The notes under the pieces: generated by a model
What the model was told of the DNA's origin: nothing
The model's input: the letters and a program-made list of their open reading frames with translations, nothing else
Databases searched by the model: none
Shown here: positions 1-7,002 of the stretch, piece by piece
How positions within the stretch are numbered: the first letter of the stretch is position 1
How the letters are laid out: each line of letters opens with the position of its first letter
Program-made: the position numbers and the translations under genes
NCBI GenBank assembly: GCA_022837185.1
Contig: JALHJD010000075.1
Coordinates: 1 to 12,670 of the forward strand
Source: Desulfobacteraceae bacterium
Lineage (GTDB): Bacteria; Desulfobacterota; Desulfobulbia; Desulfobulbales; Desulfobulbaceae
DNA: 12,670 nt
Direction: 5' to 3'

Positions 1-15
1 CCTTAATCCGTGACG
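1..15 (+). repeat. Left terminal inverted repeat of the IS1380 element
   Basis: CCTTAATCCGTGACG pairs with the complement of 1647-1661 at 14 of 15 positions. Similarity stops after base 15. Confidence 0.85.
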
Positions 16-119
16 AACCAACAGCATTTTTGGCCGAAAATAGCAATTAACATGTTGATTTTTATCATAAAATATTGAAATATACACCTGTCATAAAAAC
101 TCACTTGGCAGGTGACCGA

Positions 120-1451
120 ATGAAACGATTTATTATTGAACAATCTGACAATGAATTCTACACGAGCCATTCGGGCCTGGCTCTCATCGGGTTGTGCATC
201 AACCGCTTCAGCGACCTGCCGAAGCAGGTTGCCGGAAAAATGACCAAGGGGCAGGACAAGATATCGCACACCGACGTCGTGCGCAGCATGCTGGGTCTGC
301 TTTGCCTCGGCAAGAGCGATTTTGAGGCGATATCCTCCATGCGCGACGATACCTATTTCAAGCAATCTCTGGGCATCAGTAATGTCCCTTCGGTTGAACG
401 GTTGCGGCAGCGTCTTGACGAAAATGCCGAAGCGCTGCTGCCGATCATCAAAGACTGCTCGGTGGTGATGCTCAAAAACGGCAAAGTGCCCATCACCGGT
501 CTCGATACCGGGCACATTCCCCTTGACGCGGATGTCTTTCCCATGGACAACTCCAATACCAGGAAGGAAGGGGTGAGCCGCACCTATCAGGGCACCGACG
601 GGTATGCCCCCATTGCCGCCTACCTTGGCCTGGAAGGATGGTGCATGGAGGTTGAACTGCGCCCCGGCAGCCAGCACAGCCAGGAAGGATTTATTCCCTA
701 TCTGGACCGGGTGATTGACCGGGCCAGGACCTTGACCGGCAAAAAGCTCCTGGTTCGCCTGGACTCAGCCCATGACGCGCTGGAGACCCGGATGGCCCTG
801 CGGGACCGGGAAAAGGTTTCCTTCATCATCAAGTGGAATCCGCGCCGGGAAGACACCAGCGCCCTCTGCGCCCGGGCCTTTGCCGAGGGCAAGGTAACGG
901 AGCCCCGACCCGGCAAAGAGGTAGCCCTGCTGACCATTCGCAAAAGGCAGGAACATGAGGGCCGGACCGTGGTGTTCACCAAGGTGGTGCGCGTTACCAG
1001 GCGGAACGTCGACAAGCGCGGCCAGCTTCTGCTTGCCCCGGATGTCACGGTTGAGGGCTGGTGGACCGACCTTGACCTGCCGGAGCAGAAGATCATCAAG
1101 CTGTACGAGAATCACGGCTTAAGCGAGCAGTTTCACAGCGAATTCAAGAGCGATCTCGATCTGGAGCGTCTGCCCAGCGGCAAATTTGCCACCAATGCCC
1201 TGATCATGGCCCTTGGCTCCTTTGCGTACAATATCCTGCGGCTCATCGGTCAGCTGGGACTGCTTGGCGAGTATTCACCGGTCCGGCATCCGGCCAAGCG
1301 GCGCCGGCTGAAAACAGTGATCCAGGAGTTGATGTACCTGGCTGCCCGGCTGATAAGTTCAGCCCGCCGCCTCAGATTGCGCTTCAGCCGGCACTGTCCG
1401 GGGTTTGAGGCTTTTATCCGGGTGTACTCCCGGCTCTCCGCCGCGGCATAG
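120..1451 (+). CDS. IS1380-family transposase
   Basis: This 443-residue protein is a DDE transposase that would catalyse cut-and-join of the surrounding IS. Candidate catalytic residues lie in recognisable family contexts: Asp136/Asp138 in a GHIPLDADVF segment, Asp215 in LLVRLDSAHD, and Glu336 in GLSEQFHSEFKSDLDLERLP, the characteristic C-terminal block. The C-terminus is rich in Arg and Lys (residues 393-422). The frame could start 15 codons upstream at 75, but the ATG at 120 has an AGGTGA ribosome site at 110-115 and was chosen. No stop or frameshift is seen and the length is normal for the family, so the gene looks functional. Family assignment is confident; activity is inferred. Confidence 0.9.
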   Translation: MKRFIIEQSDNEFYTSHSGLALIGLCINRFSDLPKQVAGKMTKGQDKISHTDVVRSMLGLLCLGKSDFEAISSMRDDTYFKQSLGISNVPSVERLRQRLDENAEALLPIIKDCSVVMLKNGKVPITGLDTGHIPLDADVFPMDNSNTRKEGVSRTYQGTDGYAPIAAYLGLEGWCMEVELRPGSQHSQEGFIPYLDRVIDRARTLTGKKLLVRLDSAHDALETRMALRDREKVSFIIKWNPRREDTSALCARAFAEGKVTEPRPGKEVALLTIRKRQEHEGRTVVFTKVVRVTRRNVDKRGQLLLAPDVTVEGWWTDLDLPEQKIIKLYENHGLSEQFHSEFKSDLDLERLPSGKFATNALIMALGSFAYNILRLIGQLGLLGEYSPVRHPAKRRRLKTVIQELMYLAARLISSARRLRLRFSRHCPGFEAFIRVYSRLSAAA

Positions 1452-1500
1452 ACAAGGCCGGACGGCGCTGAAAGAGAAACAACAGGATGAGTGCGCCTTT

Positions 1501-1526
1501 TTTCCCTCTTTTGGGAAGTTTTTTTT
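1501..1526 (+). terminator. Possible rho-independent terminator after the IS1380 transposase
   Basis: TTCCC (1502-1506) pairs with GGGAA (1513-1517) around a 6-nt loop and is followed by G and eight T residues (1519-1526). The stem has only five pairs, so termination may be weak. It lies about 50 bp after the transposase stop, still inside the element. Confidence 0.45.
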
Positions 1527-1646
1527 GTCAGATTGTCAAAGAACAGCAGGCATTATCATCCCGGCGGAGGAATTGTTACCGCCGCAAGGGTCACAAGCCG
1601 GTAATTTTTTTTAAACACGGGTACAAATCTGCCAAGATCTATTACA

Positions 1647-1661
1647 CGTCACGGATTCAGG
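1647..1661 (-). repeat. Right terminal inverted repeat of the IS1380 element
   Basis: CGTCACGGATTCAGG is the complement of the left end with one mismatch (C for A at 1658). It marks the right limit of the element, about 195 bp after the transposase stop. Confidence 0.85.
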
Positions 1662-2101
1662 TGATTAACATCAATCCTCAGCCGTGAATTATTTGCTGTC
1701 CTTAAGTAGCTTATCTTGTGTGACTTCTCCTTTCTGTCCCTCTGTCAACTGCAGGGAGAAAAGACACTTCCTCGGTGCAGGGAATTTGTTTGTTTCGAAA
1801 AAAAAAATCAAAATCAACGGTTTAGTGCAGCAGATGTCAATTAACTATCTAATCTGCCGGTTTTATTATTGTTGGCAAAGATTTTTGGATATGCTTACAT
1901 CCGTTCGATATGACAGCATTGTTCCTGGCGTTGAAATACATTTGCTGAGCATGAGGGTAATCAGGATTCTTTAAAGCATCCGACATTCCTGCAATAAGGT
2001 CATTACCTCTTGAAAGCTGTCGTAACCAAAGGTTCATTTTGAGAGGAAATGACGCTCTTGTACGACTCCACGGCGGGCAAACAGATAATTTACCCTGTCT
2101 C
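1662..2101. other. Intergenic remnant between two insertion sequences, no recognisable gene
   Basis: This is about 440 bp of AT-richer sequence between the right end of the IS1380 element and the left end of the IS630 element. Short open frames occur on both strands; the longest is 88 codons on the minus strand at 1849-2115 and runs into the IS630 end. None has a convincing ribosome site or family signature. An imperfect inverted repeat (1999-2011 with 2041-2053, 11 of 13 paired) is present without a T tract. It may be the residue of host sequence cut up by the insertions. Confidence 0.5.
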
Positions 2102-2131
2102 ATTCCAGTTTGCAATCAAAATGATCTTAAT
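2102..2131 (+). repeat. Left terminal inverted repeat of the IS630 element
   Basis: It begins ATTCCAGTTTGCAATCAA and pairs with the complement of 3213-3242 at 25 of 30 positions. Confidence 0.75.
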
Positions 2132-2190
2132 ATATAATATGCCTGTATCCACCAGCAGAAGAAGCCAACTTATGGAGGCACAGGCAAGCT

Positions 2191-3228
2191 ATGGCAAGAC
2201 CAGCTCAACTTACCGACGACATGGAAGAGGTAGCGCTGCAACTGGTACATCGGGCCAAAACTGCGCGAGAATTGCGCACCGGCTTGAGCATATTGATCCC
2301 CAAGCGATGCGGGGTGGCCAACGCCGTTACCGGGCAATTGCTCGGCGTTGGCGTTGCGACGGTTGTCAGGATGCAGAAACAGATTCGCGATCAAATCTCT
2401 GGTTCTGCCAAAGCCAAGGGGACATGGGGTGGTCGTCGCCGGCAGTTGCTGACGCCCGAAGAAGAGAAAGCATTTCTCGATCCATGGGTAGCCAAGGCAG
2501 AAACAGGAGGGGTACTTGTTGTTCCGCCCATTCATGCCGCACTGGAACAACTGCTTGGCCGCAAGGTCCCCTCTTCGACCGTGTATCGGTTGCTGGCGCG
2601 ACATGGTTGGCGAAAGATAGAGCCGGCGGATACCTGTCATCCGAAACGGGACGCTGAGGCGCAGGAAACTTTTAAAAAAACTTCGCCAAAACTTTGGCGG
2701 AAACTGTAGAGAAGAATGCAGCGGATCTGCCGGTGCGGGTAATGTTTCAGGATGAGCGATCCCAGGCGGTGCTGGGCACCGGCGCCTTTACGCCCGGTAG
2801 TGCCGGTGGCGTTGATCCGCGAATATGTTTATGCATATGCTGCCGTGACCCCGGTTGATGGCGCTCTGGATTGGATGTCGGCCGGGAAAATGGATACCCT
2901 GACCATGGGTTCATTTCTTCGACACGTGTCATGCCGCCACCCTGGAGAAATTGTTGTAATGGTGCTGGATGGGGCGCCGTCACATCGCGCATTGCATCTG
3001 GAGGTTCCAAAAAACATGACGTTGTTGCGCTTGCCGCCCTATTCTCCAGAGTTGAATCCGGCTGAACGCCTCTGGGAGGAATTGCGCGAGAAAGAATTCG
3101 CCAATGTGGTCTTTGATTCACTCGGGTCGGCCATGGCCCAGGCAGCGAGAGGCTTGCGGCGCCTGCAGAGTTCATCCGGTGCGCTTCAATCGCTGACGGG
3201 CTGGAAGTGGATATTAGAATCATCTTGA
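2191..3228 (+). pseudogene. IS630-family transposase, two frame breaks
   Basis: The N-terminal part (2191-2709, 172 aa) carries a helix-turn-helix DNA-binding region, then loses frame at a run of seven A residues (2674-2680). Moving back one base there restores a reading that continues to MFQDE at 2742-2756, which holds the first catalytic Asp of the family. A second break follows. The frame resumes at DPRRCWAP (from 2758), and compared with my memory of the family about seven residues (roughly 20 nt) are missing. The C-terminal part to 3228 keeps VVMVLDGAPSH (second Asp) and PPYSPELNPAERLWEELREK (catalytic Glu). The first break could be programmed -1 frameshifting on A-AAA-AAC. The second cannot be explained that way, so the gene is probably dead. 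Confidence 0.8.
2674..2681 (+). other. Possible -1 ribosomal slippery site in the IS630 transposase
   Basis: Seven A residues followed by C contain the heptamer A-AAA-AAC in the phase needed for -1 slippage. The -1 frame from here reads through a conserved part of the transposase to QDE. Some IS elements use such sites. A simple indel in the homopolymer would look the same. Confidence 0.45.
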
Positions 3229-3242
3229 TTGCAACTTGGAAT
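3213..3242 (-). repeat. Right terminal inverted repeat of the IS630 element
   Basis: Read on the minus strand it begins ATTCCAAGTTGCAATCAA, matching the left end and, at 26 of 30 positions, the repeat at 3288-3317. The transposase stop at 3226-3228 lies inside it. Confidence 0.75.
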
Positions 3243-3287
3243 TACATCCACCCTTGAGGTCACGGAGGCAAGCGATACGTTGATCTC

Positions 3288-3317
3288 ATTCCAATTTTCA
3301 ATCAAGATGACTCTAAA
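3288..3317 (+). repeat. Terminal inverted repeat of the second, inverted IS630 copy
   Basis: ATTCCAATTTTCAATCAA and the following bases match the outer end of the first IS630 copy (complement of 3213-3242) at 26 of 30 positions. It marks the outer end of the decayed minus-strand copy. Confidence 0.75.
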
Positions 3318-3650
3318 GATCCGCCGCCAACCTGTCAGTGATAGGAGGGCGGCAGGTGAATGTTCGAGCAGCTATAAGTCTCGCGCCGCTTGAGCCATGA
3401 CTGCCCCGGAGAATCGAAGACCACGGTGGCGAATTCTTTTTCGCGCAACTCCTTCAAGAGCATTCAGCAGGATTGGCTTTCGGTGAACATGGTGGCAGGG
3501 GACAGCCATCATATTCCGGGCACCTTAAGCCGCCAAGTTCTATGTGACGGCACGCCGTCCAACACCATGACGACAAATTTTTCGATATTGCGGTTCAACA
3601 CATGGTAGAGAATCGATCCGTGTCCAGGGCCGCCATTTTGCCGGTGTGAT
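3288..3650 (-). pseudogene. Degraded C-terminal end of a second IS630-family transposase, inverted
   Basis: Read on the minus strand, fragments in different frames match the neighbouring IS630 transposase in order: TGKMAALD, then FVVMVLDGVPSH (catalytic Asp), a worn copy of the PPYSPELNPAE block, EELREKEFATVVFDS, and AVMAQAARDL, a stop codon, then LLEHSPAALLSLTGW. Frameshifts and an internal stop make it clearly non-functional. Its right-end repeat is at 3288-3317. The two IS630 copies therefore sit tail to tail with about 45 bp between them. The left limit (near 3650) is approximate, and the N-terminal half is absent. Confidence 0.8.
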
Positions 3651-3676
3651 TGTGCTTGTTTCTCCTATTCTGAAGT

Positions 3677-3692
3677 GTTACGTAAAAGTAAC
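3677..3692. promoter_or_regulatory. Inverted-repeat activator site upstream of the sensor operon
   Basis: GTTAC-GTAAAA-GTAAC is a perfect 5-bp inverted repeat with a 6-bp spacer. The same GTTAC-N6-GTAAC occurs twice upstream of arrA. It is centred about 109 bp upstream of the start site predicted from the -24/-12 element at 3768, a usual position for an NtrC-type activator site. The likely binder is the Fis-type helix-turn-helix of the response regulator at 6999-8348, giving autoregulation; this is an inference. Confidence 0.7.
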
Positions 3693-3749
3693 GCAAAGAT
3701 AACATGTTTGGGGCTGAATTATTTATGTAAATCCTTTATCCGCCTGTTA

Positions 3750-3769
3750 CACCGTGGAATTCCACGGTG
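3750..3769. promoter_or_regulatory. Perfect 20-bp palindrome overlapping the sensor-operon promoter
   Basis: CACCGTGGAATTCCACGGTG equals its own reverse complement over all 20 bases. It overlaps the -24 element starting at 3768. Such a site could be an operator for a dimeric repressor or a second activator that blocks or modulates the promoter. The protein that would bind it is not identified in this window. Confidence 0.55.
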
Positions 3770-3783
3770 GCCTGCAATTTGCA
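3768..3783 (+). promoter_or_regulatory. Sigma-54 (-24/-12) promoter candidate for the sensor operon
   Basis: TGGCCTG-CAAT-TTGCA matches the consensus TGGCACG-N4-TTGCW except at two positions. The key GG (3769-3770) and GC (3781-3782) are separated by the required 10 bp. An activator-type inverted repeat lies 76 bp upstream, and the operon encodes a sigma-54 activator. The predicted start site falls at about 3794, one base before the chosen ATG, which raises a question about the translation start. Confidence 0.6.
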
Positions 3784-3794
3784 CAAGGGAACCC

Positions 3795-5540
3795 ATGAAC
3801 AAGCAAAACTTGATGTTATTTGTTCGCCGCCGGAGTGTTCGTTCGCTTTTTATCATTATTCTGGCGTGCATTGCCTCCTGCTCTTTTGTTCTCCGTCCTT
3901 CCTGGGCCAAGCCCCTGCGGGTGGGGGTGGCCAGCATGGTAACGCCTGTCAGCGCCGTCCGCTACTACCAGCAAATAGTCGATTACCTGGCGGACAGACT
4001 GGAGATGCCGGCGGAAATGGTCCACCGCACCACCTATGATGAAATAGACCGCATGCTCGAACATCAGCAGGTCGATGTCGGCTTCATCTGCTCCTTTCCC
4101 TATGTTGACGACAAGGACGCCTTCGGGGTGGAGCTGCTCGTTGCGCCGGTGATCGACGGCAAAGCATCGTACCGCTCCTACATCATTGTCCACAGGGACA
4201 GCAATATCACCGACCTTGAGGACCTGAAGGGAAAAACATTCGCCTTTGTCGATCCGAAATCGAATACCGGCCGGCAATATCCCCTCTATCTTCTGGCCCG
4301 GCGGGGATCGGAAGCGGGTCGTTTTTTCAGCCGCTATTTTTACAGTTACAGTCACAACAAGTCGGTGGAGATGGTGGCGAAGAAAAAAGCCGACGGGGCC
4401 GCCGTCGATTCCGCGGTCTATGCCTATATGCTGGCCGAGAATTCGCCGTACGCCGAACAGGTGAAAATCATCCATCAGTCCCCGGAGTTCGGGAGTCCGC
4501 CGGTGGTTGTGCCACCGGGACTTCCTGTTTTCATGAAAAGCAGAATAAGGGAGATACTGGTGGCCATGCACCTCGATCCCGAGGGCAAGGAAATCCTCTC
4601 GGCCATGCGCATTGATCGTTTTGTCGAGGTGCCGGACAGTAATTACGATCTGATCAGGGAAATGCGTGATTTTCTGCAACGGACTCAGGCGGTAGCCGGG
4701 GGGGCGGTTTCTCCGGTTAGGGAGCCGGAGGAGGAGCGAGTTTATCATTTCGGCGTCATCCCCCGGGACAACCCGCGGATCGCCTACGAGAAATACCAGC
4801 CTCTGCTCGATTACCTGGCGGAAGAAACAGGATTACGGTTGGAACTGCTCCTCAACAACACGTATGAGCAGACCGTGTCGGGGCTCGGCACCGGCGCAAC
4901 GGATTTCGCCCTGCTCGGTCCGCTCACCTATCTGGACTCCTACAACCGTTACGGTACCCCGCCCATCGTGAAAAGCAGGACGCAGGAAGGCGACCCGTTT
5001 TTTTACAGTGTCATCGTGGTCGCCCCGGAAGCACCAGTTCCGGGCGTCGCGGAACTGAAAGGCAAAAAAATGGCCTTTGCCTCGATCTGGTCGACGTCCG
5101 GCAACCTGATGCCCCGCTACATGCTGGCCTGGAACGGAATTCACCTGGACAAGCTCGACCGCTATACCAACTACAGTTACCATGAAACAGTGGTCAAGAA
5201 GGTGCTCAGCGGCGAATACGATGCCGGAGGCGTCCGGCAGTCCGTTGCCCGGAGATACCTGCAGTTCGGTTTGAAAATCATCGCCACCTCCGACCCCATT
5301 CCCACCGGTCCGATCGTTGTTTCACCACAGACTCCCTACGCCGTGGTCAGAAAAGTTCAGGAGGCCCTTCTCGCCATGGCAGCGAAAGAAAAGGGCAGAC
5401 AGGTTCTGCAGCAACTGGACGCGGATATGCAGGGTGGTTTCATTTCCGCTTCGGACGCGGATTACAGCGGCATCCGCAAGATGGTTAACGATGTCCCGGT
5501 CACCTGCGGCATGGGCTGTCATCCGAAGACAACGTTCTGA
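3795..5540 (+). CDS. Tandem PhnD-like periplasmic binding protein, probable arsenic-oxyanion sensor
   Basis: This 581-residue exported protein has two phosphate/phosphonate-type binding domains, roughly residues 39-300 and 315-565. It begins with a basic patch (RRRSVRS), a hydrophobic segment and a probable signal cleavage after SWA (residue 38); an IASC lipobox at 26-29 is an alternative. Domain 2 keeps a PhnD-like anion-loop motif, STSG (433-436), where domain 1 has SNTG (156-159). Domain 1 has Cys99 in FICSFPY where domain 2 has LGPLTYL. The protein ends with CGMGCH (571-576). By analogy with AioX/ArxX it should sense arsenite, arsenate or phosphate and signal to the kinase encoded 1 bp downstream. 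ATG 3795 follows AAGGGA; the frame is open further upstream to 3675. The fold is confident; the ligand is inferred. Confidence 0.85.
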   Translation: MNKQNLMLFVRRRSVRSLFIIILACIASCSFVLRPSWAKPLRVGVASMVTPVSAVRYYQQIVDYLADRLEMPAEMVHRTTYDEIDRMLEHQQVDVGFICSFPYVDDKDAFGVELLVAPVIDGKASYRSYIIVHRDSNITDLEDLKGKTFAFVDPKSNTGRQYPLYLLARRGSEAGRFFSRYFYSYSHNKSVEMVAKKKADGAAVDSAVYAYMLAENSPYAEQVKIIHQSPEFGSPPVVVPPGLPVFMKSRIREILVAMHLDPEGKEILSAMRIDRFVEVPDSNYDLIREMRDFLQRTQAVAGGAVSPVREPEEERVYHFGVIPRDNPRIAYEKYQPLLDYLAEETGLRLELLLNNTYEQTVSGLGTGATDFALLGPLTYLDSYNRYGTPPIVKSRTQEGDPFFYSVIVVAPEAPVPGVAELKGKKMAFASIWSTSGNLMPRYMLAWNGIHLDKLDRYTNYSYHETVVKKVLSGEYDAGGVRQSVARRYLQFGLKIIATSDPIPTGPIVVSPQTPYAVVRKVQEALLAMAAKEKGRQVLQQLDADMQGGFISASDADYSGIRKMVNDVPVTCGMGCHPKTTF

Positions 5541-5541
5541 A

Positions 5542-7002
5542 ATGCATATGCCCCGTTACATCCCCCTGCAATGGAAATTCATCACCTTTGCCTCCATAGC
5601 CATCCTGTTTTTCACCACCGTTTTCGGTCTTCTTTCCGCTTCCCGGAACCGGGCAGTGCTCCATGATGCCACGGAAAAACAGGGCAAGGTCCTGGCCCAG
5701 ACGGTGGCCGCTCTCATCATCAACGAGCTTATCTATGAAAAACTCGGCCTGGTGGAGGAGGGGGGCCTGATCGACAATTATCTGCAGGAGCTGTTCAAGC
5801 GGCGGGAGCTTGATTATATCTATCTTGCCGTCCTGGACGAGAATAAAAGGGTTATATCGCACAGCGATTTCCGGGAGTACGGCAAAGTCTACCAGGACAA
5901 GGTTTTTGCCTTTCCGCAGGGGACCGAGGTGGCTGTCCGGACCATAGAGGTTGACGGAACCGGGGACGATGCGCTGGAATTTGCGGCCCCTCTTTCCGTC
6001 GGCGGCAAGAACTGGGGGGTTTTTCTCTTTGGTGTCAGCCTCCGCCATGTCAACGAGGAGGTCAGGAATATGCTTATCGAGATATGGGTGCTTGCCCTGG
6101 TGGTCCTGGCCAGCGGCTTTGTCCTGATCTTTTTTCTGAGCCGGCGGTTTATTCGCCCTATCACCGCTCTGGCCGCGGTCATGCGGGAAGTCGATGTCAA
6201 CAAGCCGCAGCAGCATCTGGCACCCGTTACGGGCAAGGACGAATTGGCGCAACTGGCAGGGGATTTCAACGCCATGGTCAACCGTTTGAGTCGGGCCAAC
6301 GATGAAATGAAGAAGGCCCACGAGAAACTGCTCCAGTCAGAAAAACTCGCCACCCTGGGCATCCTGTCCTCAAGCGTGGCGCACCGCATAAACAATCCCC
6401 TGGGCGGGTTGAAGAACTGTATCGCCATGCTCAGGCGCAGCGGCGGCGATCCCGCCTTTCGCCGGAATTATCTCGACCTCATGCAGGAGGGCGTGGACAG
6501 CATTGAACAGACCGTCGCCCAGTTGCTGTGGACCGCCGGCAAGAGAAGGGGGGAGGAGACACGGGCCGCCATTGCCGATGTCCTGGCCGCTGTCATGCGC
6601 TTTATCGACTATCGTATCCGGAAAACGGAGATCAGTTTCACGGCCGATGTGCCGGAGGGGCTTTACGCGGCCGTGACCCCCCATGACCTGAATCAGATCC
6701 TGGTCAACCTGCTGATCAATGCCATCCAGGCCATGCCAGAGGGAGGCAGTCTGGCGGTCAATGCCCGCAGAGAGGGAGCCGAAATTGTCCTTACGGTTTC
6801 CGACACCGGGGTGGGGATCCCCTCTTCCGAAAGGGACACAATTTTTGACCTGTTCTATTCCAGCAAGAAACCGGAGGAAGGCACGGGGCTCGGATTATGG
6901 ATGACCTATGAACTGGTCAAGCGGAACAAGGGCGATATCCGCGTTGCCAGCCGGGTCGGCCAGGGGACGACGTTTACGGTCACTTTTCAGGAGGCCCCAT
7001 GA
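5542..7002 (+). CDS. Membrane sensor histidine kinase
   Basis: This 486-residue inner-membrane kinase would receive the signal from the binding protein encoded just upstream. TM1 is about residues 12-31, an extracytoplasmic domain spans about 32-178, TM2 is about 181-200, and a HAMP linker follows to about 252. The phosphoacceptor is His281 in SVAHRINNPLGGL, and the ATPase has the N box (NLLINAIQ, 389-396), DTGVGI (421-426) and GTGLGL (447-452). The residue after the His is Arg, where most kinases of this type have Glu or Asp. The start is 1 bp after the previous stop, with a second ATG at 5548 as an alternative, so translation is probably coupled. The end overlaps the regulator gene by 4 bp. 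Its position fits the AioS/ArxS role; the function is inferred from context. Confidence 0.88.
   Translation: MHMPRYIPLQWKFITFASIAILFFTTVFGLLSASRNRAVLHDATEKQGKVLAQTVAALIINELIYEKLGLVEEGGLIDNYLQELFKRRELDYIYLAVLDENKRVISHSDFREYGKVYQDKVFAFPQGTEVAVRTIEVDGTGDDALEFAAPLSVGGKNWGVFLFGVSLRHVNEEVRNMLIEIWVLALVVLASGFVLIFFLSRRFIRPITALAAVMREVDVNKPQQHLAPVTGKDELAQLAGDFNAMVNRLSRANDEMKKAHEKLLQSEKLATLGILSSSVAHRINNPLGGLKNCIAMLRRSGGDPAFRRNYLDLMQEGVDSIEQTVAQLLWTAGKRRGEETRAAIADVLAAVMRFIDYRIRKTEISFTADVPEGLYAAVTPHDLNQILVNLLINAIQAMPEGGSLAVNARREGAEIVLTVSDTGVGIPSSERDTIFDLFYSSKKPEEGTGLGLWMTYELVKRNKGDIRVASRVGQGTTFTVTFQEAP

Larger units (their letters stand above)
1..1661 (+). mobile_element. Complete IS1380-family insertion sequence
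   Basis: The element is bounded by terminal inverted repeats: CCTTAATCCGTGACG at 1-15 and its complement with one mismatch at 1647-1661 (14 of 15 match). Between them lies one intact transposase gene of IS1380 type (120-1451). Its length of 1661 bp and ends beginning with CC fit that family. The window starts on the first base of the left repeat, so the left flank and any target duplication cannot be seen. An edge exactly at an IS end is what a contig broken at a multi-copy repeat would show. Confidence 0.88.
2102..3242 (+). mobile_element. IS630-family insertion sequence with broken transposase
   Basis: Terminal inverted repeats of about 30 bp are visible at 2102-2131 and 3213-3242; 25 of 30 positions pair, with a shared core TTGCAATCAA. 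They enclose a rightward IS630-type transposase reading disrupted in two places. The 1141-bp length is normal for the family. The right repeat overlaps the end of the coding region. No clean TA target duplication can be recognised at the edges, which fits an old copy. Confidence 0.8.

Noticed and set aside
1562..1584. CGGCGG/CCGCCG hairpin as terminator in the IS1380 tail
   Set aside because: No T tract follows the stem directly; the TTCCC/GGGAA hairpin with eight T residues at 1501-1526 is the better candidate.
1999..2053. Imperfect inverted repeat as an RNA structure or attachment site
   Set aside because: The arms match at 11 of 13 with a 29-nt loop, no T tract and no adjacent integrase.
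1849..2115. 88-codon minus-strand open frame before the IS630 element
   Set aside because: No recognisable family or good ribosome site, and it begins inside the IS630 repeat; kept only as a note on the intergenic remnant.
3390..3608. Plus-strand open frame of 72 codons
   Set aside because: The region is the degraded minus-strand IS630 transposase; this is its antisense.
3675..3794. N-terminal extension of the sensor protein from ATG 3675
   Set aside because: It would place 40 residues before a clear signal peptide and run through the regulatory repeat, palindrome and promoter; no ribosome site is seen there.
5505..5523. CGMGCH as a c-type heme site
   Set aside because: The spacing is C-x3-C-H, not CxxCH, it stands alone at the C-terminus, and there is no cytochrome context.
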